Source: Polytrichum commune (taxonomy: Eukaryota > Streptophyta > Polytrichopsida > Polytrichales > Polytrichaceae). From it: 64,000 nt of DNA. The position numbers and the translations under genes were made by a program. Positions 1-13,382 of this stretch are shown here, in pieces. Under the pieces are notes generated by a model that searched no databases, had not been told where the DNA came from, and saw nothing but the letters and a program-made list of their open reading frames with translations. Location of the stretch: the NCBI GenBank assembly GCA_950295325.1, contig OX485807.1, positions 20,555,666 to 20,619,665 on the forward strand. Reading direction: 5' to 3'. Positions within the stretch are counted from its first letter, which is position 1. Each line of letters starts with the position of its first letter.

Positions 1-1358
1 AGAGAGAGACGTTCGCAAAGTTTGTGTGTATCCCAGTCCCACCTCCAGGTTTCCTGAAAAACCTGGACGAGAGGGAACAACAGTAAGGAAGGAAAGTGAA
101 CCTGCCCCTTCTGTTGCTTCCTTCACCCTGTTAGTCGATAGGTTCAAATTATGATAGATTCCGAGTCTCGACGCAGCTTCTGTTTCTGCTTCTGCTTCTA
201 ACTTGGTTAATGTACGCACTTAAGTTACCACATGGCAAGCATGCAGAGATGGAGTTTGTGAGGTAATGAATTAGCTCCCCAAAATGAGAGTCCAATTGAA
301 TTAACTGATAAGCACAGAAGCGACACTGATCCCGTACCTGTGATGCGTACATGCACACATCTATCTAGTAAGCCTCTGTTTGCGGATGTTAGCAGAGCGT
401 CAGAGGGGGGAGGAGGGGGAGGAGGGGCCTACCATATTAAACATGAGGCAGCGAAGGAAGGGACCCAGCCCATCACCCCCAAAATAACAGACACAGAAAA
501 GGCAGTCAGGTCAGCCACTGGATCATGCCATTCAAGGGATAGGTAATAGGTAATAGGTAATAGGTAGTAGGTAGTAGGTAGAGTACACAGTAGGTACTAT
601 GGAATCTGGGAAATGGAATTTCTTGGGAACCGATGAATGTAGTAATAAGACGTTGCAACTTTCCATACTAGACCTACTGTGGGGTTGCTTTAGGTCAGAG
701 GTTCAGGTGGATATTAAAGTCATAGCAACAAACAGTTCCACCATAGCCAACAGAACGAAGCATTCAGCACACAGCCGCATTGATGATGAGGAAAATGATT
801 ACTAGAAAGCCAAAGCCACCTGCCCATTCGCTCGCACCCTAACCTGGCAATTGAGGACAAGGATCAAGGAGCTTAATCTGTCACCATTAACATCATATCC
901 TTCATCCGTCATATCAGGTACCAAAATTGCCCTGAATGACCTCAAATGACCACCAACATATCAGACTGCAAAGATAGGCGAGTTCCATGACCCATTGCAT
1001 CTGAAATTGGTAATTCTAAGCACCATAATACATTAAAGTGAATAATCTGTAAAGCCTATGAATATCACTAAAAATCCATAATACAATAAAGCCCACAAAC
1101 AAGAATTAGTACGAGGCAAAAATGAACCCATAGGCATGCCCAAACTTGCTGCAAAGTTTCACTTTGAGATTCAGGTAGTCTCATCCCTTGTCTATGTGTT
1201 CAAATCACCTTTGTTGCTTTAATATCAACAGGTTACAAGACTCATCCCAGCTACTTGGTCAAAGTAGGTGGAATCTACACCATATCAGAGGTATACAAAA
1301 GCTGCTCAATAAGATTTAAACAAAATAGTATATCACAAAATTTGTCCAAGGTAGGTAA
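1..1358. other. Region without a recognised gene, with a short tandem repeat
   Basis: No convincing coding region is seen here; short open frames lack codon-level support. A degenerate microsatellite built on GGTAATA/GGTAGTA lies at about 538-592. The stretch nearest 1358 is probably the 3' untranslated region of the minus-strand gene that stops at 1359. Confidence 0.5.
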
Positions 1359-4300
1359 TCAGCGAATCCATGAATCCATAGTCCGTTGCCTTCCTTTGCC
1401 TCCTGACTTCTTTGACTTTGGACATACCCATTCTCCTGCATTTTGTTGCTCTGGTGTGCTTGGATTAACCGAGCCAGATAGTACTTCTGGGCAAGTGTTC
1501 CTCTCTAATGTACTCTGAGGCCAGAAGCTTTTCAAATCACTTGTGCGTAATCTTTTCGGCTTCTGTGCAGATGTAATTATGTCAACACGGTCTCCTGTGA
1601 GATCAATGCATTGAACATCTTGAGTTGCGTCCGGGCTTGATGGAATAGAAAGTGGAAGTGATGTACCTGTGCTCACTATTGGCATTCTATAGTTTTCTTT
1701 ATCATCAAATGTGGGCCTCTTTGCAAAGTCTCTCTGAGAACAAGCATTTTCAAGCATCTCCAAAACTACAGGTTGGTTTGATTTCTTTTTTGTCACATTG
1801 TACGAGCTAGTCTCTAAATGGGGAGATCGATTGGTGTTCTCGGAGAGAGCCTTCCTTTTCCTGTTTTCCCACCTGCGAATGATATCGTCTTCAGGTATTG
1901 AGTATGCCTCTGATAGTGCATCAGCCGGAGGTATTCTATCCACTGATTGCGAAGCAGTCTGCACAAAACAAACAAAGGAAGACATTTCAAAATACTGATA
2001 ATACACATTAATTCTGGGAATATGATTTTCTAACATTTATGACCAAAAAGTTTCAAAACAATTAAGGGACGCATGATTACAAAGACATCTACACAGTCAA
2101 TCAACTGCAATGACGTCTCAAATAACACCATTGTAGAACAGCATTTTCAGTGAGATCAAATTTGTGTCAGTATGATGTAGATAACAAAGCCACACTAATA
2201 TGTCCATCTAAGAAACCAAAGCTACATCCAGCCTGGGCAACTCTGGACTCTTCCAGCAGAATAGAAATAGTTCAGCAACTTGCTGAAATATTATTAATTG
2301 TAAACTATCTGCCTAAGTTACATGATACTCCTGGAGAGCTCATAAGTTGTTGATAATATCTTCATAGCATGCGCATGCAGATATGTGGAGCGTGGGTTGA
2401 CAGAAGATGACAAGCAAGACAAGAGAACATAAATGGAGATGCAAGTCATACCAGGGGTGTCTTGCTTGGTATCTCATCTTGTATCATCAAAGATAATGGT
2501 TTTCCTGGAAGTGGAATATCTGATAGATCAGGATTGCAGATCTGCATGTCTTCTTGTGTGTCCTCTTCAAGAAGTTTGGGATCACAAAGGATACGTGGAC
2601 AGCAATCTTCAGAACCCATAGGGCTGAGCGTGTCCTCTTCAAGAAGTTTGGGATCACAAAGGATACGTGGACAGCAATCTTCAGAACCCATGGGGCTGAG
2701 CGTGTCCTCTTCAAGAAGTTTAGGATCACAAAGGCTTTGTGGACAGCAACCTTTAGAAACCATGGAGCCATAGCTATCATCAGGCACTGAAAGTCCTTCA
2801 GAGCAAGTAAACAAATTGTGTCCATCGTTTATACCCTTTGAGGAGGACTCCGTGACTCTATCATCTGAAGTACCTGATTTGACGTGGAAAAATATCTTGC
2901 ATGAGGAGGGTTGGAAATGCAACTCTCAGACCTACATTGCTCCATTATTAAGACAATTCACATGCACAGCACTAAAGAGTTTGCACACAAAAAAGGAATG
3001 TCACTTCACACTGACTTTGCAAGAAGACAATTCTGAAAGCAAATAAAGCAATACTGGCATATCAAGTAGAATATTCAACACAGAAAAATGGAAACACAAC
3101 CAATCTCAAGAAACAATTGAATAGGCATTGGTAATTTGCATTAGGGAAGAGTTCCAGAGACACTGTTAGTAGGACACTACTTCAGCATCATCACAGAAAT
3201 TCTCACCAACAAGCTCGGAAACAACACTGGAAAGTTTCCGATGACTGTCTGCATCATTCTCCTGAAGATGTACAGAGAGGGGTGGCTGTGTTGGATGTCT
3301 CTGCAAAGATTACACATGAGAGAGCATGTTTGAACAATAAGGCAGCGAACTTGATCAAGACACAAAAGACTGCTCTTTGCAGTTTATCGTTCATCATTTG
3401 GCAATAGAGGCAACTGAGTTAGGTATGCTTTGCAGTATTTTCTTCATCTCAGGTGGTTAAGTACTCCAACCCTGAATAATACTATATAGCCTAGTGTCTG
3501 TAGAATGCATACCACCAATTCAAAATTGGTCCTTAACACACACAAAATTGTGACATGTACCTGGAATGAAATTGAGTTAGGTTGTGCAGCAACTTCATTG
3601 TCTTCACAAGTCTCAGACTCCTCAAGAGGTGAGGCTTTGGGCAAACCAGGCGTACATTCAACTGGTGTATCCGAATACTCAGGGTCTGCATTATTCACCA
3701 AACCCATCACTTCCAGATATAACCTTGACTCAACATTCAACAATTTCACCTCCTCTAATTTTCAAGACAACCCGGAAAAAGTGGGGGCAAATACATAGAT
3801 TAGTGAGGGCTTCTATGAAAAAGAGATAATCATCCTTTATCTAAAGAGACAACAACCTTCCAGAAATAACCTGCTCTATGCCACATCACAAACCTCTAAA
3901 TACATACAGTATATCAACTCATTTTATATTGATTCAATCACATCAAACTACAACATTCAATCAATGCCTATTAAACATAGGACTGCGATTTTGTTATTTT
4001 GTTCCTACATTTTATAGTTGCAAGACCTAAAAGGCTGAACTATAGATTGAACCAATGTTGAATGAATCCTTAGCTAAATAATGAATTAGCTCTGGAATGA
4101 TTTGAACCTCAAGTGTATGTACCATGTACAAACAGTACTCAACATTAAACATTGGTCTCTTGCAATTTGCAGTGCATTGTCAATGAAAACTGGAAGGTAG
4201 AGACATGTGTGTCATAAACACAGATGTCTGGACCTGGATTTCAGTGGTCATGAGCTGCCTGCATAGGTGGACCTCACAGATTGCAGAACACAAAGCAAAA

Positions 4301-4940
4301 TTGTACTGCAATATGGATGCAGACAGCGGCTTGCTAGTGATTAACATAGCTCTTGTTTCAGGAAGAATAACTTCAACCCAGGAACGAACGCAATAATGAA
4401 TGCAATACTGTGTCCATTTCAGTTGCAAATCAACAGAGAGCAGCTTCCACAACATTTGCAAATAAATGCCAATACATACCAGATGAAACAAACTTCCCCA
4501 TGCAACTGGTCTCATTCCCTGCAGATGGAAAAAAGATATGCAGACGAATCTATTTACAAAACTAAACTAAAAATAAATAAAACTAAACCCAATTCCAATT
4601 CTATGTCCATTTCGGTTGCAAATTATGAGAGAGCAGTTTACACAACATTTGCACATAATTGCCAATACATTCCTCATAAAACGAACTTCCCCACGCAACT
4701 AGCCCTATACCCTGCAGATGGGAAAAGGATAGGCAGACGAATCTATTTGCAAAAGAACCCTAAACCCAATTTCTTTACAAACAATCTCGTTAGGGCAATC
4801 TCATTAGAGGCAGGCATACCTTCAGAATTGTATGGAGCACTGGGACAGTCCAGCATCTGAGAGGATAAAACCCTGGCATTCGAATATTGGGAGATGGGTT
4901 CACCAGGGGCCAAATCCCATTGCTCCATATTTGTCGACAT
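1359..4940 (-). CDS. Multi-exon gene of unknown function, PIP-box-like C-terminus
   Basis: I do not recognise the family. Reading on the minus strand, the first exon is 4820-4940, starting at ATG 4938-4940 with an in-frame TAG just upstream. Further exons are about 4180-4515, 3561-3757, 3215-3300, 2452-2921 and 1359-1958. Several junctions (3561, 3300, 2452, 1958) have good GT/AG and keep one frame; those near 4100-4760 are uncertain. The product is hydrophilic and acidic in the middle, has a DLTGD stretch, and ends in a basic segment followed by QRTMDSWI-R and TGA. That tail resembles a PCNA-interacting peptide (Q-x-x-hydrophobic-x-x-aromatic), but I replaces the usual second aromatic residue. 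A role at replication or repair sites would be an inference only. Internal repeats are listed separately. Confidence 0.6.
2559..2776 (-). repeat. 72-bp in-frame tandem repeat, three units, inside an exon
   Basis: Units begin near 2561, 2633 and 2705 with a period of 72 bp, which is 24 codons. Each encodes a variant of PRILCDPKLLEEDTLSPMGS. The two units nearest 2561 are almost identical, and the 2705 unit is more diverged. Because the period is a multiple of three, the exon stays open, which supports the region being translated. Confidence 0.85.
4417..4755 (-). repeat. Tandem duplication of an exon-like segment (about 150 bp, twice)
   Basis: Segments 4417-4567 and 4602-4755 are clearly related along their length. 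On the minus strand each has a polypyrimidine-CTGCAG acceptor followed by a similar peptide (VAWGSLF / VAWGSSF, then LQMLWKLL / VQMLCKLL). The copy at 4602-4755 ends in an in-frame TAG; the copy at 4417-4567 stays open and runs on. This looks like an exon duplication, with one copy probably skipped or decayed. Confidence 0.7.
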
Positions 4941-7183
4941 ATCACCACAACTTTCCAAATTCTATCCCAGGTCCAATTCTCTAAAAAATTATCATTGCAC
5001 CATCACTTCGTTCCCAACCTTTTTATTCTGCCTGAATCCAAAAAAACTCTCCACTCCGACATCTCGGTCAGCTCTTATCCCAAGCATTCATCGCCATAGC
5101 CATAGCCACAACAAGTGCCCAATCTACAATACCTCGATCCAAGACCGGAATTTGCTGTAACTCGAAGCTGAAGCTTTTCAAACCCAAAGATTCAGGTTAA
5201 TATATATTTTGTTGGAGCGATTGGATACATGTTTGAAGAGATGTGTTGGCGGGAGGGCACAGGTGGACGCGGGGGAACGACGAGTGTTGACGGAGGCAAA
5301 CGTTCGTCCATCCTGGGTCGCCGAGTATTGTGTGTGTGTATTGTAGAATACATGTATTCTACCATTTATGTATGTATTGTAGATAACATGTAATTTATAA
5401 TTTATATATGTTGTCAATTCTATTCAATGTATTTGGATTACGTACAATTGGGGATCCCGATGTGAGATGGGGGAGTCTCTTAAAATGGGGGCACTAGAAG
5501 AAGAGAAAGAAAAACCTCCTACCTATTGTCCATTCATTTAACCATTTTGAACGACATGGAAGAAAGTGTCACTCGCATGTGACCTTGAATTGACATGTGG
5601 ATAGTTATGTATAACTTGTAGGGAAAATGGTTCTCGAGTCAAAACAAACAAATAAATAAATGTTCATGTTCTAGCACCATTGTCATATATATGAGCACGT
5701 TAGCCTTATGCTAACAATGAGTGTCCATGATGCATGATAGGGCGTCGTGCCTTTCTTTCGGAAAGAGGGTTCAACGTATTTAGGGGTAGACCCAAGGTGT
5801 AGGGGGCTGAGGTAGTGACCATGGCCAGGGGCAGGGGGGTGCTTGTTTGTTATTTATTTTTCTTTTGTTTAGTGTTAAGTAAGTGAGGTATTTTATGGCG
5901 TTTTGATGTATGTGTTTTCATGAGGTGTTTGGAGGTGTTTGGTGGTGTTTCTCAATATTGTGTGGTTGTTTAGTTTTTCAATGGAATGTTCGTGATAGCC
6001 TCTCTTTACCCTCCCCCCTCCCTTGTCATGGTAGTGAAGGGGGTCACTACATTGGTTATCCCAATTGTGAAGGGAGGGCTAATGGTGTGTGGGGAAAATT
6101 AGCGAAGGTGACACTAAATATCTTTACATTATGAAATTAGTGCCACCAAAAAATCCAAGTAGCATTGTTCATCCTAGCACAATCCATTGATAATACTATT
6201 CACTAAAAGTACCGGCATTAATCATCATGGCATTAGTCATTGACAACCACGAGTTTCAAATAATCGTCTTCATGGCTCTACAAGCACCTTAGATCATGTC
6301 TTAGCACTAATTCCTTGATATGTATGGTAAATGAGCATGTATTCACGGATTTAGTATCACTTGGTGAACATTTCACCCTCCACTAATTTTGAGACTTAGC
6401 AAAATTAATACCACACACACTAATAGGGATAATCAGTGTGGTTCCCAAGTAGATCAAGCTTACTCGTTACAACATTAAAATGCTAAGAAGTTGGTTGTGC
6501 ATATATATGTAAGGAACAACCTTCCCCAAGAGGAGTTCCTCTTTACACTATACGGTACAACCACATGTTTGCATTATGCTAAATGGATAGAGAATACGTC
6601 ACTTTATCATAATGTGGATCCCTTACATGATTTTATTATATTCTTTAGTTAAAAATAAAGTTGGCATGGGAGTAGGTTATTGGTGTCAATGAATCAACTG
6701 TCAATAAGAATGGGACCCAAAAAGTATTGCAATATTAAAAAAGAGTACATTATAGTACATTGAATTTAAATGTGTTTCCCATGTTATAACATTGTGGTGT
6801 ATAAATAGTAAATAAATAAATAACCAACATTGGGCAATCCAACATGATTTGAGCCCGTTGGCACTACCCTGCTCAAGAATCTTCTTGGGGTGGGTGGGCT
6901 CTTGGCTTTCTACCTACCTAGCTAGTTTTTTCCGTCAAGTAGAGAGAAGGTTTCAAAGCGGGAATCGAATCGCCAACCACTCCAATCGGAAATGGGTACC
7001 TCTCCACTATCACCCAGTAGGTTAGGGTTACAAATAGTATGTCTAAATGCATGTATATTGTTTTTTCAATAAATGCATATGGTAACCTAGCTTTCGGCAC
7101 ATGTACCTATGTGTTGACAATGAAACTTTAGATGCTCATCAATCACAAAAGTTAGATGAAAATCTCGGGCACCGTGTCATGGA
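4941..7183. other. Intergenic stretch, no gene seen
   Basis: The first few hundred bases are presumably the 5' side of the minus-strand gene starting at 4940. The rest is AT-rich with scattered short frames and no protein I recognise. Around 5325-5410 there is a TGTATTGTAGA-type repeated AT-rich patch. Confidence 0.45.
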
Positions 7184-7185
7184 TA

Positions 7186-7517
7186 ACATTACCCAACCCA
7201 AAGGTCTTAACTCCGGCGCGGAGTTCGATGCGGCTCCGGGGAGGTTCGGATGCCAGCTCCGGTGGGTTCGGGTGGGTTGGGGCAAAAATTGCCCCCTATT
7301 TTTTTGATTGGGTGGGGCCTTACTTGATCTCATAAGGGGCCTCCTAGAGTAATTTGGGGCCGTAGAACCCAAATTTAGTAAAAAAAACCAAAAAAAGTCA
7401 TCAAGGGGCCAAAATGGGGAGGGCCAGAAAAATGGACCCACCAGAGCTGGCATCCGAACCTCCCCGGAGCCGCATCGAACTCCGCGCCGGAGTTAAGACC
7501 TTTGGGTTGGGTAATGT
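7186..7517. mobile_element. Foldback MITE-like element flanked by TA
   Basis: The arms 7186-7267 and 7436-7517 are inverted copies of about 82 bp with a single visible mismatch. They begin ACATTACCCAACCC and end GGGTTGGGTAATGT. TA is present on both sides (7184-7185 and 7518-7519), as expected for a TA target duplication of the Tc1/mariner type. The arms are GC-rich, unlike the surroundings. The central 170 bp has no coding content. Confidence 0.8.
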
Positions 7518-7519
7518 TA

Positions 7520-8636
7520 GGGCCGTGTCATTGGTCTATAGTTGGAAGTCCGGTGTTTGTATGGGACACGGAATTCATCCCACCTCCCAATCACGAGCTT
7601 GACCTCGGCCACACTCTTGGCATTGTGGGCAAGAGTTTAACCCTCAATGAAGGATTGGGAGACCAAAAAGATGGTGTGAAGGCTTTCTTGAGAAGGTTGT
7701 ATGTGTGAACAAATCAAAATTCGAAACCGTTTTATTCATACTCATGGAAAAATGCCAATAAATTATGTTACACTTAATAATAGTAGTCTTAAAAGCTACA
7801 CTAGATAGTCCTAGTGCTATGGGCCACAATAGTTATCAGTAGCCTATACTAATTATCATAACGCTAATTAATATGGGTCACATTAATCTTACATTCAATT
7901 ATCATTAATTCACAAAAGATTTATAGTAGAAATCAGCATGGACCACATTAGTTGTGTAGTTCTTAGACAATTAATGAGGGTGATTGTGTTTATGTTATGC
8001 TACATTTGTCATGTAACTAATATTCAACGTGTTGGTCAAAAATCTTCACGAAAACACAGGAGAAGAGCATGGGTCTTGGCCCATGTTAATTCCTCCTCAA
8101 CTAGAAAATTAGTGTGGTCCACGCTAATTATTTCGAAGCTTATTTTCCACCCACATGATTTAGTGTACTTAGGGCTAAGGACAAAACACCCAAATTGATG
8201 CAATGGCCTGCCCTTTTCTAACCACAACCTGAGTTCAAATATTAGCCACCATTCTAGCTTGCATGACATTACAGTGAGTATTGTATTTAGTGCGATATGA
8301 AATTCATGTCATTGTGGCTATTTTCTAATTACATTTTCTTTTGAATAATTCTACAAGTATTGTCACATATATTTTAAATTTGAATGAACCTGTGCCAGTT
8401 ATTGAAACAAAGTTATGCATCTTAACAATTTGGATAACGAAATATTGTCATGAATGATTAAAAATTGGATGAAAGATATCATAGTAAATGACAATAATTG
8501 TAACATTGTAAATCTAAGGTGCCCATTTTTATTACAAGAAATGTAAAATAATGTTAAGTTTGCATTTAGTGTTGGTGACACTACGCGGGTAGTTTACAAT
8601 TAGTATCAAGCAAGACAAATAGAATTGGTGACATTA
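7520..8636. other. Intergenic stretch, nothing recognised
   Basis: AT-rich sequence with short frames only. I see no RNA gene, transposon terminus or conserved protein here. Confidence 0.45.
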
Positions 8637-8644
8637 AATACAAT

Positions 8645-8929
8645 CTCGGGGGGTTCACTGGCGAAAATCGTAGAACAACGTGCGATAAAAAATAAGGTCC
8701 AATATATTCATTGTAGATAAAGTTTATAAAAAATGTACATGTAAAATAGGGGATTTTAAAATAATGAAACATGTTTACATGTAAAATACCATCACATATA
8801 ATATTTTCAGGCTTTTTACATGTATAATACCATCACCTTATAATCTTTTATGCAAGGTAAATAACCCCCCCAATAAATAGGTCCCGAACGCACGTGTATG
8901 CAAATATAAGAGGGAGTGAACCCCCCGAG
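8645..8929. mobile_element. MITE 'A' of the CTCGGGGGG family (285 bp)
   Basis: The termini are CTCGGGGGGTTCACT and its reverse complement AGTGAACCCCCCGAG, a 15-bp perfect inverted repeat. The element is flanked by perfect 8-bp direct duplications AATACAAT at 8637-8644 and 8930-8937. ACGTGCG lies 33 bp inside the left end (8678-8684), and its complement lies at a matching distance from the right end (8889-8895). It has no coding capacity and is presumably moved by a transposase supplied in trans. Confidence 0.88.
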
Positions 8930-8937
8930 AATACAAT

Positions 8938-11858
8938 ATTTAGTCTAGTACTCAACTATGGTGCAATGTGTCTCAAAAAGAGGGAGGAAAGATAAGAGGC
9001 ATGATCTACCCAATCTTGAGCTTTATATACTTATAGGAACTAAGAGCTGAAGCCCCCCTCAACTAGTCCCCAAACATATTGTTAACCGGTTCTCCCTTCA
9101 TGCCTTTGGGGTGAGTTAAGTGCTTTTAACTAACAATCAATGCTTACGAGTGAGAACATCGTGTAATAATACCTTTTAGAAGTATTAGATCTCCCATGGT
9201 GAAGTACTCTAGTCTTACAAATAATAGAGTCTAGTTGAATGAAAGTCTTCTAGTCGTACGTGGAGTTGAATCTAGTTGGAAATAATGAATGTTGCACCAA
9301 TTTGTTTGGGGAAAACTTCTACATCGACAAAAACAATAAACATTTGAACTCAGAAAATCATTTGGGGACATAACACTCCGGGGGGTAGGACAATCATTTG
9401 GGATAGAGGGAGTACCCGTTACACACCTCCCCACTCAGTGAGCTTCCAAGGTTGTTGTCTTTTGTAGGAGCAGTGGTGACAATGAAAGAATGAAAAAACG
9501 CTCGGGGCCACACTAACACTATGCCATTGTTTGGAACGAGGGGACATGTAAGCAAAGTTGGCTTGAAGAAAACATGTAATAAGAAGAAGGGATGGGGCGA
9601 TGCTAGGCTGGTGATTACACTCCCTTCCTACACATGCGCTAGTTTCATAAGCAAGTTAGGGCGTTTTACACATGTGACCAAGGGGTGTGAGAAAAAATGA
9701 TTTAGAATTTCTCGTGGTCATGGTTGGCAGTCCAAAGACGATGACCAAGAGGACTCCACGCTACTTTTAAAAGCCTTGGTTACATGACATGATTGTAGAA
9801 TGGATTTTAAGAATAAAAACAAAAACCACAAAATAAGTCTTATTTTGTGGTTTTATTTGCATTTGCTAAGAACAAGTCTTATTCAAAACATTTTTTTACT
9901 ACAAAAAAGATGTCCTCATGACACGACCATTGGCATTTTTTTGTTGGGTTCCCTACCACAAAGTCTAGGTGACCACCAAAAATTATCCATTTATGAACAT
10001 GTAAGATTTCATGCACTTTCTCATCCATGTATGACATTGCCACTCTTATTTTTGGTGACCTTGTGTAAAACAAAGAGGGACAACCACTCATTTCTCAACC
10101 AATGAGAGAGCTTAGAAAACAGTGGTCATGGTATTTGGGACTAGTGTAAATAAAGCTTATTTTATAAACCAATTTTTCAGCAGGTTCACCAAAAATGTGT
10201 CATTTTATGTCGATCCCCTTTGCACCTCCCACATTCATGACAAAATTTGGGTGAGAAAAGCATCCCCAAAACTTTATTTACGCACAAAACATGTCGTGAG
10301 AGCATACCTAATAAGTAATGTATTGTATCATTTGTGGCCATGCATAACATGACAAAACTCCTTGGTTGTGGTATGTGGGACCAAGTATCAAATAAGCATA
10401 GTTATCCTTTAATTTTGGGGGAGTCTTCAAACTGAGTATTGTGAGTTTTTTGACAAGCAAAAGTAAACTCTCGAAGTTTCTTTAATCACAGCCTCTTTCT
10501 TTGGAAAGAGGCCATCATGTAGCTACTATGTGATCATGTCATTGTTGACCTGTACATTCCAAGTGATGCAATTTTCCAAGTGTCATTAAGGCACGCTCAA
10601 ATTCCACTAGAAGAAAAAAAATTGTCCATTGCAACCATCTGTTGTGATTCGATCAATGCAACTCACGATGAGGAAAAATGCATAAATAATCATTTTGGTT
10701 GACAACTGAAGGTTTTTGGCTGCAATTTTTGGACAATGAGTAACCCAAACCTTCCGGTTGACAACGATAATGATTTATATAAGCACTAGTACGTCTTGCC
10801 GTGATTCACAATGAACAAATCTTTTCCTAATGTTTTGTGAGGCAATGAACAAGGAGAACCAGCTGCTAGTTACAGTTTGAGAAATCACCGATTGAAGTTC
10901 AAAACTTTGGGAATATTCCCAATCATTTTGAAGGAATATATAGGATGTAAATTACTTCGAAATGATAAAGAAAAACCAAAAGAAGTCAACACGTAACCGG
11001 TTAGAGTTGGAAACACTAGGATCTCGACCGGTTATGCCCAAAAATCTCTCCGGGTATTGCTGCGAGGTGGTTTTGGGGTTCCGGCATTTGGATCTCAAGC
11101 CTCATGTGTGCATTTTAGTATTCAAATGAAACAACTATGTACCACAATTTTGCAATAAAATATACTTTATCACAAATATGTTAAACGTTTTCAATGCACG
11201 TGAATATTGGAGAAGGCATTTGCAACACCCATTTTCGCCATTATTTCCATGACGAAGGACCTTTTACTTAATCAAAGAACATTCTTGCAAATCTCAATGC
11301 TCCAACTTGCCGTTCCCAGTTCCGGCTACATTGTTTATGGTATTTAGTAGGCACGTGCCCTATTTGCGAAGGGCCTAAACGAGATAACTAGAGGTCTCAA
11401 AGTGTTACATCCAGTAATTATCAACATGACACTATTCATAATCATAGGTAACTTTCATAATATGTCGGTGCATCCATTCTATGTTTGGCATTTACCATGG
11501 ACTTTCACTATCTTACCTTCATGGAAGAAACTTAGAAGATAGGAAAAAATTGATGCATGTACAAATAATGAATAGTGTTGATATTTTCAGTATAACCAAT
11601 GCTATGAACAATATTTTCACTGTATAATATTGGGATGAACAATGATTCATGAGAGTAGTGCCAATATGGATTACGATTCGCAAGAATAGTGTTGGGAGTA
11701 TAACCACCCAATTTTACAAGTATTAGTTTGAATGTATGAATAGTAAATGAATATTATTACTTGTTGCAAGGGGGCCACGTAATATAATTGATATATTCTA
11801 GGGTCATGGAACCAATCCACATGGTTGAGTAACGTTATGTTTTTAAAGTGAAGATTTA
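8938..11858. other. Intergenic stretch with one dispersed repeat
   Basis: No gene is supported. About 10830-11095 resembles two separated segments near 47835-47960 and 49660-49750 (see the repeat there). The rest is AT-rich unique-looking sequence. Confidence 0.45.
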
Positions 11859-11866
11859 TTTACATT

Positions 11867-12215
11867 CTCGGGGGGGGGGGGGGTAGTCATTGGTTGGAGT
11901 AGCAATATACGTGCGAACAAATGATAGGGTATTTTTAAAACATGGAGGCAAAATTTTATAAATAGACTTAAGAGTAATATAGGGTATCAAAAATGGCACT
12001 GGACATCTTTAAAGTACTATAGGGTATGGAATAATAGGTAATTTGGAATTATAAGTAATGCAAGCCATTTTTCTATTAACCCAAAGTATAAAATTACATA
12101 ATGATAGCATGTGAAAAAAAATAAGAGAATTGAAAGTAATTACCCCCTATAAAATAGTGGTTGTTCGCACCTATATCCTTAACTTTTTAACACACTGCCC
12201 CCCCCCCCCCCCGAG
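11867..12215. mobile_element. MITE 'B', internal-deletion derivative of an element like C (349 bp)
   Basis: It starts CTCG with a run of 14 G and ends with a run of 15 C followed by GAG. The flanking 8-bp duplications TTTACATT are perfect (11859-11866 and 12216-12223). The left ~180 bp nearly matches the left end of the 10.7-kb element at 13128. The right ~165 bp nearly matches that element's right end at 23645-23808, so B is essentially the two ends of such an element joined. ACGTGCG lies at 11909-11915. Confidence 0.92.
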
Positions 12216-12223
12216 TTTACATT

Positions 12224-13119
12224 ATGCCATTTAGTGTAGCACATCATAATACTTGAGAAGATAGTTTTGCATTTTTAGTATGCAAGGGGAATACATTATC
12301 GAGCATACTAATGGCAAGTGTCGTGTGTTTACATTTTAGTATGCAGGAGGAAGATGTTATTGAGCGTGTCGGTGCCAAGTGTCATTTTGTGTACTCGTAG
12401 ACCATTGTGTGACATATGCATACACCTCATCAATAAACACTAACTTATTGAACGTACTCGTGCAAGATACTTGCAAGTGCACTTGAATGCCAAGTGCCAT
12501 GCGGTGACACTAGTGACACCTATCATGCACCTCTAAACATGGTAAGTGACATTATTACGCATGGTAAGTGGCACTAAATACCATAAACAATGTCCTTTAA
12601 AAAGAAACATAATGGTTTATGATTAATAATAGGTTGACAATGCAATTGCACATTAAATGAATGTTAGAGGAATGATCTTGGATTTGAGTTTGTGGCTTTG
12701 ATCAAGGATAAAGATATCTCATGCATGTCAGCCTATGGTTGGTGTCATCTCTCTTTCACTTGGAGCAACTCCTATGATCTTTGTACAATGATTTTGGCAA
12801 TAATTGGCTTTCAAAGTATTTTGGGTCAATGGAGAATGCCCATTCACACATCAAATAAAACACAAAATAGTTTTTTGCAATAACTTGAGAATGCCTAGGG
12901 CTGGCAAAAATTCAATATTGAAAGCCTGGTCTCAACACCTTAACGAGCCTCAAATTGTCAAAGAGGGTTTGGTGTAGGTGACACTCATGACTCACAATGA
13001 TATTTCATGTTCATCATTTGCTTTTTGGCGAACAAGAGCAAAGATGGATTATAGTTGTCCTTTAATTCAAGTAGACTTTTGGTTAGGAGTTGGTTGTTTT
13101 GCATGCAATATTTTCATGT
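12224..13119. other. Intergenic stretch, nothing recognised
   Basis: This lies between two transposon insertions. Only short frames are seen, with no recognisable protein or RNA. Confidence 0.45.
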
Positions 13120-13382
13120 TTGGTAAGCTCGGGGGGGGGGGGGGGGGTAGTCATTGGTTGGAGTAGCAATATACGTGCGAACAAATGATAGGGTATTTTA
13201 AAACATGGGGGCAACAAATTATAAATGGACTTAGAGTAATATAGGGTATCAAAAATGACACTAGACATCTTTAAAGTACTATAGGGTATGGAATAATAGG
13301 TCCCATTAGAAAATGAAGTAGTTCTAAAATACCCCCCTTTATATTATTATTTTTGGCCAAAAGTACGAAAATGCTACATTGT

